In this document: positions 8,790 through 16,554 of the stretch, one piece after another
Layout of the letters: the number at the start of each line of letters is the position of its first letter
How positions within the stretch are numbered: the first letter of the stretch is position 1
DNA from: Sutterella sp. UBA4713
GTDB taxonomy: Bacteria; Pseudomonadota; Gammaproteobacteria; Burkholderiales; Burkholderiaceae_F
NCBI GenBank assembly: GCA_002404465.1
Contig: DHJT01000084.1
Location: 1 to 59,321 of the forward strand
Direction of reading: 5' to 3'
Length of the DNA: 59,321 nucleotides
Notes under the pieces: model-generated
What the model was told of the DNA's origin: nothing
What the model saw: the letters and a program-made list of their open reading frames with translations, nothing else
The model's database searches: none
Made by a program: the position numbers and the translations under genes

Positions 8790-9869
8790 TTATCCGTGCT
8801 TATGAGCAAAGTCCTGCATGAAATCGGCAAGGGCCTTCGCCCCGGCAACCGGCATCGCGTTATAAAGCGATGCGCGGAATCCGCCTAAGAGGCGATGTCC
8901 TTTCAGGTTCACAAGATCGTGCTCGGAGGCTTGTTGCAAAAACGCCTCCTGCAACGCCGGATTTTTGAGCGTGAAAACCACATTCATACGACTTCGCTCA
9001 CAAGCACGGTACGAATTGATATAAAAACCGTCGCTTGCATCAATGACTCCGTAAATAAGCGAGCTACGTTCAAGGGCACGACGATTCATTTCTGCGATGC
9101 CTCCCTCGGCGGCAATCCACTGGCAAACGAGACTGGCCACATAAATGGGAAACACAGGCGGCGTGTTGTACATCGATCCTGCCTTAGCGTGAACGGCATA
9201 ATCGAGCATCGTCGGACAAATAGCAAGGGCTTTACCAAGAAGCGACTTACGAACAATGACGACCGTAAGGCCGGCAGGTCCGAAATTCTTCTGCGCTCCG
9301 GCAAACACCAAATCGTGTGCCGTAAAGTCCACGGGGCGCGTCATGAAATTGGAACTGATGTCCGAAACAAGCGCCGCACCTTCGGGAGCTTTGGGAACGT
9401 AGTTAAATTCAAGCCCGTGAACCGTCTCGTTCTGGCAGTAATACAGGTACGAAATATCCTCGGGAACCTGCAAGGTCTTTTCATCAGGGACACGATACGG
9501 CGTTGTTTCCCCGATAACGCAAATCGAGCCGTACCGAGCAGCCTCAGCAGCGGCCTTCTTAGACCAAACGCCGTCGACAATATAAGCCGCTTTTCCCTTC
9601 TGTCCGAGCAAATTTAATGCGACCATCGCAAATTGCATGTGTCCGCCGCCCTGCAAAAATAAAATTTCGAAATCTTCCGGAACCTGCAATAACTTACGAA
9701 TAGATGTTTTTGTCTCCTCGCAAATCGCTTTGATCGTCGCACCTCGATGACTCATTTCAAGGACGCTCATCCCCTGCCCCTTGTAGTCGACAAGGTTCTC
9801 GGAAATTTCTTGTAAAACAGGAACAGGCAAAACCCCGGGGCCTGCAGCAAAGTTATAGACGCGATGCAT
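8790..9869 (-). CDS. serC: phosphoserine aminotransferase
   Basis: 359 residues from the ATG at 9869, matching the family (about 360). The start MHRVYNFAAGPGVLP is the SerC hallmark, EMSHRG follows, and the PLP-binding lysine lies in FAGAQKNFGPAG. It converts 3-phosphohydroxypyruvate to phosphoserine and also acts in the DXP-dependent PLP route. It begins 4 nt after the gyrA stop. The same 4-nt spacing recurs at the gyrA-serC, serC-pheA and tyrA-aroA junctions, which argues for one co-translated operon. Confidence 0.97.
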   Translation of the reverse strand: MHRVYNFAAGPGVLPVPVLQEISENLVDYKGQGMSVLEMSHRGATIKAICEETKTSIRKLLQVPEDFEILFLQGGGHMQFAMVALNLLGQKGKAAYIVDGVWSKKAAAEAARYGSICVIGETTPYRVPDEKTLQVPEDISYLYYCQNETVHGLEFNYVPKAPEGAALVSDISSNFMTRPVDFTAHDLVFAGAQKNFGPAGLTVVIVRKSLLGKALAICPTMLDYAVHAKAGSMYNTPPVFPIYVASLVCQWIAAEGGIAEMNRRALERSSLIYGVIDASDGFYINSYRACERSRMNVVFTLKNPALQEAFLQQASEHDLVNLKGHRLLGGFRASLYNAMPVAGAKALADFMQDFAHKHG

Positions 9870-9873
9870 TGCT

Positions 9874-12516
9874 TTACTCCTTCGTGTCCGTATTAGCGTC
9901 CTGAGAGCCTTGTTGTGCGGCCTCGGCATCATCCTCGGCGACGCGCGACAGGCGCACGAGCTTATCGTTCTTAATATCAATCAGTGTCACACCCTGAGTG
10001 CTTCTTCCGCAAACGCGAATATCCGCAACCGGTGTACGAACAAGCTTTCCTTTTTCAGTCAAAAGCATGACACTGTCCTCACGGCGCACCAAAACGGCCG
10101 CCACCACCTTCCCGTTGCGCTCCGTTGTGGCAATCGCAATCATGCCCTGGGTCGCACGGCCGTGCCGCGTATACTCGGAAATCGGCGTGCACTTGCCGAA
10201 TCCATTTTCACACGCCGTCAGAACGTACTGCGACTCGTCTTCGGCTACGAGCATGCTGATAACCTTCGAGCCGCCTTCCAACTTCATTCCGATCACACCG
10301 CGTGCAGCACGCCCCATCGGACGAACTCCTGCCTCATCAAAGCGCAAAGCCTTTCCGGCATCGGAAAAGAGCATGACATCGTGCTTGCCGTCGGTAATTT
10401 CCACACCGATCAAGGCATCGCCTGGCATCAATTCAATAGCCTTCTTGCCCTTGCGCATGGCATTTTTCAACTCGCAAAGCGGTGTCTTTTTCACATACCC
10501 GTTTCGGGTTGCCATAAAGACGAAGCGGTTTTCATCAAAACTGCGAACCGGCAACACAATGCGAATCTTTTCATCTTCTTGCAGCTGCAAAAGATTCACG
10601 ATGGCTTTACCCTTACTTGTTCTGGCCGCCTCAGGCACGAGGTACACAGCCAGTTCAAAAACACGGCCCTTGTCGCTAAAGCACAGCATCTTATCGTGAG
10701 AATTAGCGACAAAGAGACGCTCGACCGCATCACCCTCTCGTGTCTGAGAGGCTTTCTTTCCCTGCCCGCCGCGTTTTTGTTCTCGGTATTGATCCAGTGC
10801 CAAACGCTTGATATAACCCTCGCGCGAAAGCGTGACGACAACCGACTCGTTCACTACGAAATCGAGCGGATCAAAATTCGGATCGCCCGAGTGGTCGATT
10901 TCGCTACGACGCTCGTCGCCATACTTAGTCTTAAGTTCCTCAAGCTCACTATCCATAATTTGTACGACACGTTCCGGTCGCGCCAGGATATCGAGTAAAT
11001 CGGTGATGGCATCGTGCACTTGTCGGTACTCGTCGTTAATCTTGTCTTGCTCAAGGCCAGTCAGCTTCTGCAATGCCATCTGCAAGATCTTATCGGTCTG
11101 AACGGAACTTAAGTGATAGAGTCCGTCCCTATCCAAACCGAATTCGGCACCGATTTCAATCGGGCGGTAGTCTTCGGCCGAGGCCGCCCCCTTAAGGAGT
11201 CCGACCACAAAATCAGAGCGCCAAGCACGAGCCATCAACTGGGCTTTGGCAATCGGAGGCGTCGGAGCCGCGCGAATAATTCGTAAAAACTCGTCGATAT
11301 TGGAAAGCGCAACGGCTTGACCTTCCAAGATGTGCCCTCGTGTGCGGTTCTTGTTTAATCGGAAAATGGTCCGGCGATTAACAACCTCACGGCGGTGACG
11401 CAAAAACGCTTCGATAATCTGGCGTAAATTCAACAGACGCGGCTGGCCGTCGACAAGCGCGACCATATTGATGCCGAAAGAGGACTGCAGCGCCGTTAAC
11501 TTAAAAAGTTGATTAAGAATAACCTCGCCGAACGCACCTTGCTTGAGTTCCATGACGATACGCACAACCTTGCTGGACTCGTCGCGCAACTCGGCGATTC
11601 CCTCGATTTTTTTCTCGTGCATCAGGCGCGCAATCGATTCGACAAGGACCTTCTTATTGACCTGATACGGGATATCGTCGACCACAAGCGCTTGACGCCC
11701 GTTACGCATTTCCTCAAAATGCGTATGCGAACGCATAACGACGCGTCCGCGGCCGGTTTTGTATCCTTCACGCACGCCGTCCAGGCCGTAGATGATAGCC
11801 CCGGTCGGGAAATCAGGCGCAGGAATGAGCGCCATCACATCATCAATCGAGGCTTCAGGATTTTTCAAAAGAAATCGGCACGCCTCGACAACCTCACACA
11901 AATTATGCGGCGGGATGTTCGTAGCCATGCCGACGGCAATACCGGCCGAACCGTTCACAAGTAGGTTCGGAAGTTTTGCGGGCAACACGACGGGCTCTTT
12001 TTCCGAATTATCGAAATTCGGAATGAAATCCACCGTATCCTCATCCAAATCGTCAAGCATCGCATCGGCAATCTGCGCCAAGCGACACTCGGTATAACGC
12101 ATGGCTGCCGCCCCGTCTCCGTCAATCGAGCCGAAATTACCCTGCCCCCAGACCAACGGATAACGCATGGAAAAATCCTGAGCCAGACGAACGAGCGTCT
12201 GATAGGCCGCCTGATCGCCGTGCGGGTGATACTTACCGATCACATCCCCGACAACACGAGCACACTTTTTCGTCGGACGAGAAAAGTCGTTCCCAAGCTC
12301 ATGCATGGAAAAAAGAACACGCCGATGGACAGGTTTGAACCCGTCACGTACATCGGGCAAGGCTCGACCGACGATGACACTCATTGCGTAGTCGAGGTAG
12401 CACTGCCGCATTTCACTTTCCAGAGCAACCGGAAGGGTTTCATAAGAATAAGAAATCGGCATGCCGTTCTTTTCACCGTTGTTATTTTCCGTCGTGGTGT
12501 TATCTTGGGTACTCAT
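9874..12516 (-). CDS. gyrA: DNA gyrase subunit A
   Basis: 880 residues. It has a roughly 19-residue polar N-terminal extension, the winged-helix/tower breakage-reunion domain with catalytic Arg140-Tyr141 (AAAMRYTE), and a C-terminal beta-pinwheel with the GyrA box (QKRGGQG) that distinguishes it from ParC. It introduces negative supercoils together with GyrB. The quinolone-determining region is unusual: HPHGDQAAYQ carries Gln102 and Gln106 where E. coli has Ser83 and Asp87, and LVWGQGNFGS has Trp where E. coli has Asp. It is the first gene of the minus-strand operon running to cmk. The ATG at 12516 lacks a clear SD; Met19 (12462) is a possible alternative start. Confidence 0.98.
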   Translation of the reverse strand: MSTQDNTTTENNNGEKNGMPISYSYETLPVALESEMRQCYLDYAMSVIVGRALPDVRDGFKPVHRRVLFSMHELGNDFSRPTKKCARVVGDVIGKYHPHGDQAAYQTLVRLAQDFSMRYPLVWGQGNFGSIDGDGAAAMRYTECRLAQIADAMLDDLDEDTVDFIPNFDNSEKEPVVLPAKLPNLLVNGSAGIAVGMATNIPPHNLCEVVEACRFLLKNPEASIDDVMALIPAPDFPTGAIIYGLDGVREGYKTGRGRVVMRSHTHFEEMRNGRQALVVDDIPYQVNKKVLVESIARLMHEKKIEGIAELRDESSKVVRIVMELKQGAFGEVILNQLFKLTALQSSFGINMVALVDGQPRLLNLRQIIEAFLRHRREVVNRRTIFRLNKNRTRGHILEGQAVALSNIDEFLRIIRAAPTPPIAKAQLMARAWRSDFVVGLLKGAASAEDYRPIEIGAEFGLDRDGLYHLSSVQTDKILQMALQKLTGLEQDKINDEYRQVHDAITDLLDILARPERVVQIMDSELEELKTKYGDERRSEIDHSGDPNFDPLDFVVNESVVVTLSREGYIKRLALDQYREQKRGGQGKKASQTREGDAVERLFVANSHDKMLCFSDKGRVFELAVYLVPEAARTSKGKAIVNLLQLQEDEKIRIVLPVRSFDENRFVFMATRNGYVKKTPLCELKNAMRKGKKAIELMPGDALIGVEITDGKHDVMLFSDAGKALRFDEAGVRPMGRAARGVIGMKLEGGSKVISMLVAEDESQYVLTACENGFGKCTPISEYTRHGRATQGMIAIATTERNGKVVAAVLVRREDSVMLLTEKGKLVRTPVADIRVCGRSTQGVTLIDIKNDKLVRLSRVAEDDAEAAQQGSQDANTDTKE

Positions 12517-12593
12517 GACTGTTCAGAATCTGTCTAATTTCAATACTCAACAAAAATCGCGCGCCCGGAATTTCCGGGGGTTTAAAGAGTTTA

Positions 12594-12599
12594 ATTGTA
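12594..12599 (-). promoter_or_regulatory. candidate -10 element for gyrA
   Basis: TACAAT on the minus strand, 78 nt before the gyrA ATG, matches the sigma-70 -10 consensus in five of six positions. No recognisable -35 lies at 16-18 nt; that space is filled by the alternating purine-pyrimidine tract. This is a weak prediction. Confidence 0.35.
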
Positions 12600-12607
12600 C
12601 GCCTCTT

Positions 12608-12661
12608 TACACACACGCACGTGCGTGCAGGCGCGAGCGCGTACGCGCGCGTGAGCACGCG
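12608..12661. repeat. alternating purine-pyrimidine (Z-DNA-prone) tract upstream of gyrA
   Basis: 54 nt of nearly continuous alternation of CA/CG/TG steps: uninterrupted runs of 22 nt (12608-12629), 17 nt (12637-12653) and 7 nt (12655-12661), separated by single-base phase breaks. It contains two perfect palindromes, CACGCACGTGCGTG (12614-12627) and GCGCGTACGCGC (12637-12648). Such tracts can flip to left-handed DNA or extrude cruciforms under negative supercoiling. The tract occupies the expected -35 side of the likely gyrA promoter. Confidence 0.8.
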
Positions 12662-12689
12662 ACCGGAACCTTGTCAGCTTTTGTCGTAG

Positions 12690-12742
12690 AAAAAGCAACC
12701 CTCGCCCTTGGCGAGGGTATTTCCAATGGTCCATAAGGACCA
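12690..12742. other. tandem hairpins in the gyrA/ompA-like divergent region
   Basis: Two adjacent stem-loops occur in the 419-nt gap 12517-12935. The first is ACCCTCGCC-CTT-GGCGAGGGT (12698-12718). On the minus strand it is followed by TGC and five T, so it looks like a terminator or gyrA-leader attenuator. The second is TGGTCC-ATAA-GGACCA (12727-12742). The rest of the gap holds the alternating tract, a TATGAT -10-like hexamer at about 12760 for the plus-strand gene, and no open frame with gene character. Confidence 0.45.
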
Positions 12743-12935
12743 GTTTCCGAGAAAATCGTTTATGATGCCTACGTGAAGGGTTGTGCCTCTGTTTCGGTAT
12801 AACGCTTTGAAGCAAGACCGGCTTCAGTGTTGAGTTGCACCGCAGGCATTGAAGCGTTGTTCTTTAACCGGCACGCCGAAATCTCGGATGTGAGCAAAGA
12901 AGTACAACAGCGGTGCTTTAACAAAGGAAAATAAT

Positions 12936-13565
12936 ATGAAGTCTCTTAAATTGAGTCTCGCGGTGGCTGCTCTGGTTGCGACCGCCGGTTCTGCGATGGC
13001 TGCTGATGCAGTCCCCTATCTCATGGACAGTGCAAATCAGGTTGTTAAGAGTGGTTCCGGTCTGTGCGTCCGCACGGGCTTCTGGACTCCGGCCCTGGCC
13101 CAAAAGGTCGGCGATGTGACCAATTGCCAGTGCGATCAGGACATTGCTCCGTGCAAGAAGGCCGCTCCTGCCAAAAAGAAGAAGCCCGCCAAGGTTACGC
13201 TCAATGCCGATGCTGTCTTTGCTTTCGGTAGCGCCAAGATTTCCGCTGAGGGACAGGCCGCCCTCAACAGTTTGATTTCCAGCTTGGCCGGCGTCAACGT
13301 TGACGTCGTTCTCGCAACCGGCTATACCGACCGGATCGGTTCCGACGCCGCCAACCAGAAGCTTTCCGATGCACGTGCTGAGGCTGTCAAGGCCTATCTT
13401 GCCGCCAACGGCGTTGCTGAAGATCGCATCCAGCCGCTCGGTCTGGGCTCCGACAACCCCGTTGTCGAATGCGCCAAGAACCTGAGCAAGAAAGAACTCA
13501 TCAAGTGCCTTGCCCCGAACCGCCGCACGGAAGTCGAAGTGTTCGGTTCGCGCGCTGCGAAGTAA
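12936..13565 (+). CDS. OmpA-family outer-membrane/peptidoglycan-binding protein
   Basis: 209 residues. A clear Sec signal peptide (MKSLKLSLAVAALVATAGSAMA, cleavage after AMA) is followed by a roughly 60-residue linker with four cysteines, a lysine/alanine/proline stretch (AAPAKKKKPAK) and a C-terminal OmpA-like domain (about residues 88-205). That domain has FAFGSAKISAEGQ, GYTDRIGSDAANQKLSDARA and NRRTEV, the peptidoglycan-binding signature. There is no eight-stranded barrel, so it is the short periplasmic type. The SD is AAAGGAAAA. Codon use looks optimised (many GCC/GGC/AAG), suggesting high expression. OmpA next to gyrA is a Burkholderiales arrangement. Confidence 0.93.
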   Translation: MKSLKLSLAVAALVATAGSAMAADAVPYLMDSANQVVKSGSGLCVRTGFWTPALAQKVGDVTNCQCDQDIAPCKKAAPAKKKKPAKVTLNADAVFAFGSAKISAEGQAALNSLISSLAGVNVDVVLATGYTDRIGSDAANQKLSDARAEAVKAYLAANGVAEDRIQPLGLGSDNPVVECAKNLSKKELIKCLAPNRRTEVEVFGSRAAK

Positions 13566-13589
13566 TTTTCACGCAAGCGCATAACGGGA

Positions 13590-13615
13590 ACCCGGCCGTT
13601 AGGTCGGGTTTTTTG
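13590..13615 (+). terminator. rho-independent terminator of the OmpA-like gene
   Basis: ACCCGGCC-GTTA-GGTCGGGT forms an 8-bp stem (one G-T pair) followed by TTTTT, 25 nt after the stop codon. Strong canonical form. Confidence 0.9.
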
Positions 13616-13631
13616 CACCCCGGCGAACCAA

Positions 13632-13970
13632 TCAGACAGCCGCCTCGCCTTCCTCCCCGGTTCGAATTCGGATGACCTGCTCTAAGTCGACAACAAAGAT
13701 TTTGCCGTCTCCGATTTTTCCGGTCCGCGCACTTTTCTGAATCTCTTCCAAAACCCGATCGAGAATGTCATCGGTCACAACGGCCTCAATCTTGACCTTC
13801 GGAAGGAAATCCACTACATATTCGGCTCCGCGATATAGCTCCGTGTGGCCTTTTTGTCGACCGAATCCCTTAACTTCCGTTACCGTCAATCCGTTAACAC
13901 CGATTTCAGCGAGAGCTTCACGGACTTCATCGAGTTTGAATGGCTTGACAACGGCTATGACTAATTTCAT
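13632..13970 (-). CDS. glnB: nitrogen regulatory protein PII (GlnB-like)
   Basis: 112 residues, exact PII length. The T-loop (GFGRQKGHTELYRGAEY) has Tyr51, the uridylylation site; the B-loop is TGKIGDGKIF and the C-loop RIRTGEEGEAA. It senses 2-oxoglutarate and ATP/ADP and would control glutamine synthetase adenylylation and NtrB activity. No amtB is adjacent, which favours GlnB over GlnK, but the sequence is intermediate between the two. It lies 53 nt downstream of the DUF1015 gene and converges on the OmpA-like gene. Confidence 0.94.
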   Translation of the reverse strand: MKLVIAVVKPFKLDEVREALAEIGVNGLTVTEVKGFGRQKGHTELYRGAEYVVDFLPKVKIEAVVTDDILDRVLEEIQKSARTGKIGDGKIFVVDLEQVIRIRTGEEGEAAV

Positions 13971-14023
13971 GGTTTTTCTCAGGCATGCATTTCAAAGATT
14001 TTACAAAGGATAACATCTTCCTT

Positions 14024-15247
14024 TTATCGGCTGATTTGACGAACCTCTGTATAGTAGCGCTTATCGGTCGCCTCACCCATGGAAAAGGTTTTTCGCGGGA
14101 AAACGCCACCTAAGGCGACTCCCGTGAAAAAATCACCTTTCGGAATAGCTGAAAGTAAAAATCCGAGTCGGTTCTCTTCTTTTGCCAATTTTGTCAGAGA
14201 CGCCTGCCCGTGGATATAGTCGAGTGTAGCTCCGGTACCGGACAAACAGGCATCCAAAGCGCTTTGCAAAGCAGCAACAGGAAGCACCCCGAACTTGCGG
14301 TCTAGGATAATTTCGCCCGTCTTGTTCCCTGCTATCCACCGGATACGGTGTCCCTCCGAGGCTCCTGCCGTCTTTTTCAAAAGCAACAAAATCTTCTCCG
14401 GATTTTGCCCGACAACCAGTCGATGAATCGGTTCGAACGTCAACGAATCGTCTCGGATGTTTCCAAGTTCAACCATAGCGAACCGTGCCGGGTGATCTTT
14501 AAGTGCCGATGAAGCAGCTTGCTTCTTGAGATTTTCATAACACGTTTTAGCCGTCGCAAGCGAGTGATTTCCGTCCCCGACACAATAAAAGAGCGTCCCG
14601 GCAGACTGCCGTTGTTTTTCATAGCACGCAACGGCCTTGGAAAACTCCGTAGCATTGTTCCCGGAGACAAGATACCCGGCCACGTGACCGCCTCCGAGCA
14701 TCAAATCCAAATCGTACAGTTTCGGGAGGATCTGCTTTTTTTCCTCCAAACTTGAGAGTAACCGATCGGTCGGGTCATCGGCAAGAAGCAACACATGCGA
14801 AAGTTCCAGGCAAGCGTCTTTGCGGATGGCCACGCGTGGCGGAATCCGTGAGCAGACGGTTTTTTCTGTCGCTCGAATCGGTTTACCTGTCTTCTCGGAA
14901 AAATCATATGCATCCAAATCAATGACACCGACAACGCCGCGACGGACCTTCCCCGTACAAAGCGTTCTTTCCACATAAACGAAACTTCGCGGATATGATC
15001 GCAAAACTGCGTCATTCAGATATGAGCGCATCGTTTTTTCTATTGATGCGATGCGCAAGGCATTATCCTTTCCAAGCCAAACTTCCGGAAAAATTAAAGG
15101 CAGCGTACTGACACTTTCCCCGACAATTGCTCTCACCCTTTCCCAATATTCCGGTTCACTCGTGAACTGATCGCACGCAATGACAGGCCAGGACTCAGAT
15201 ACGCCCTGTTTGGGCAAAAGCACGTCAAACGACTGAAAAACCGACAT
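14024..15247 (-). CDS. DUF1015 family protein
   Basis: 407 residues, assigned to DUF1015 from the ordered motifs IDLDAYDFSEKTGKPIRATE, FYCVGDGNHSLATAK and the C-terminal FPRKTFSMGEATDKRYY-type end. The VGDGNHS motif is the family's most conserved patch. The fold is thought to be enzyme-like, but no reaction is established. A good SD (AAGGGG) precedes the ATG. It is 53 nt upstream of glnB on the same strand and may be co-transcribed with it. Confidence 0.8.
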   Translation of the reverse strand: MSVFQSFDVLLPKQGVSESWPVIACDQFTSEPEYWERVRAIVGESVSTLPLIFPEVWLGKDNALRIASIEKTMRSYLNDAVLRSYPRSFVYVERTLCTGKVRRGVVGVIDLDAYDFSEKTGKPIRATEKTVCSRIPPRVAIRKDACLELSHVLLLADDPTDRLLSSLEEKKQILPKLYDLDLMLGGGHVAGYLVSGNNATEFSKAVACYEKQRQSAGTLFYCVGDGNHSLATAKTCYENLKKQAASSALKDHPARFAMVELGNIRDDSLTFEPIHRLVVGQNPEKILLLLKKTAGASEGHRIRWIAGNKTGEIILDRKFGVLPVAALQSALDACLSGTGATLDYIHGQASLTKLAKEENRLGFLLSAIPKGDFFTGVALGGVFPRKTFSMGEATDKRYYTEVRQISR

Positions 15248-15474
15248 ACAAACCCCTTAAGGAAAACGTGCGATATTTTACCGAGGAAAGGAAACCGGAA
15301 ATCGACTCCGACTCCCACGACATGCGTCTCGGGAACATCGGCTGACCGATTCGCAAAGCACACGCTTGCTGAAAAAAAGGAAAAAAAACAGCCTTTCTTG
15401 CCCCCCGCTATACTTGCGACACGTCATTATCCTGAAATCAAAAACGCATCACCGTACTGTCCGAGCCCTTGTTT

Positions 15475-16371
15475 ATGACAAAATTACTGACACGCAAAGA
15501 GTTCAATCTCCTAACAACACTGGCCTCTTGTGAAGAATCTCTCTCCCAACGGGAACTGGCACGCCGCTCAGGATTTTCTTTAGGGACAGCCAACAAACTC
15601 CTTTCCGAACTCACGCAATGCGGCCTTATTCTTAACAATCGCATTACCGAAAGCGGGCTCATTGCTCTTGAACCCTTCCGTGTTAAAAAAGCCGTTTTTT
15701 TGGCCGCGGGATTCGGCAGTCGTCTTGTTCCCGTTACACTCAACACTCCGAAGCCTCTGGTACGAGTAAACGGAAAGCGCTTAATCGACGGTCTGCTCGA
15801 TGCCGTTATCGCGCTCGGCATCACCGACATTACGATTGTTCGAGGGTATTTAGGAGAACAATTCGATCAGCTTTTATATAAGTACCCGATGATTCGCTTT
15901 CTGGAAAATCCGGTTTACAACGAATCAAACAATATTTCTTCAGCTCTTGTCGCCCGTTTCGGGCTGGCAAATGCCTATGTTCTGGAATCCGACCTTTTAA
16001 TTCGGAACCCAAGCATTCTTCGCAAATACCACTATGAATCGGACTTTCTGGGCATTGCCAAGGCACGTAGCGATGACTGGTGTTTTACGCTCAAAAACGG
16101 ATTTATTTCCGAAGAAAAGTTCGGCGGACTCAATTGCTACCAAATGGTCGGAATTTCCTACTGGAATGACCGAGACGGTACAAAGCTATCCTTCGACCTG
16201 AAAGAAGCCTACGAGCAACCGGGAGGAAAAGAACGGTACTGGGAACAGGTTCCGCTTTGTGTTTTCAAAGATAAATACCAAGTCGGAATCCTTCCGTGCA
16301 CACAGGAAGACATTATTGAAATTGACACATTCCGCGAGCTAAAACAACTTGACAAAGCATACTGCGTCTAG
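15475..16371 (+). CDS. winged-HTH / LicC-like CTP:phosphocholine (or phosphonate) cytidylyltransferase
   Basis: 298 residues from the ATG at 15475 (a TTG lies two codons upstream). Residues 1-60 form a MarR-like winged helix (SQRELARRSGFSLGTANKLLSEL). Residues 63-298 are a nucleotidyltransferase of the LicC type: FLAAGFGSRLVPVTLNTPKPL (nucleotide loop with the pyrophosphorylase lysine), VRGYLGEQFDQL, ENPVYNESNNISS, LESDLLI (metal Asp), DDWCF and MVGISYWNDRDGTKL. LicC charges phosphocholine with CTP for surface decoration; PntC charges 2-aminoethylphosphonate. No licA, licB, licD or phosphonate gene is in the window, so substrate and partner are unknown. It sits alone between housekeeping genes. 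Confidence 0.85.
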   Translation: MTKLLTRKEFNLLTTLASCEESLSQRELARRSGFSLGTANKLLSELTQCGLILNNRITESGLIALEPFRVKKAVFLAAGFGSRLVPVTLNTPKPLVRVNGKRLIDGLLDAVIALGITDITIVRGYLGEQFDQLLYKYPMIRFLENPVYNESNNISSALVARFGLANAYVLESDLLIRNPSILRKYHYESDFLGIAKARSDDWCFTLKNGFISEEKFGGLNCYQMVGISYWNDRDGTKLSFDLKEAYEQPGGKERYWEQVPLCVFKDKYQVGILPCTQEDIIEIDTFRELKQLDKAYCV

Positions 16372-16554
16372 TTTGTAAACAACTCCCGATTAAAGTCGAA
16401 AACGCCTCTTGTCACCTGCTACAAGTCCAACGTGGGACTTGTTTACACAAGCCTCCGAGTGATTAAGTTACTTGCGCTCTTTTTTGTAAAGAGTTCGCCA
16501 ACCCTTATCGGATTTGATAGAGTGCACACGTTTTTCAAGGAAATTTCTCACATC

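Noticed and set aside
12860..12872. TGTTCTTTAA resembling an rRNA boxA antitermination element
   Set aside because: No rRNA gene, boxB or boxC context follows; the downstream gene is an ordinary OmpA-like gene, so a chance match is likely.
13632..13970. Naming the PII gene glnK
   Set aside because: No amtB neighbour, and the sequence shares features of both GlnB and GlnK; GlnB is the more cautious label.
16432..16554. N-terminal 41-residue hydrophobic extension of the phosphofructokinase, which might look like a membrane anchor
   Set aside because: No SD at the upstream ATG, no relative with such an anchor known to me, and MTNENIFKITPEIL is a natural cytoplasmic start.
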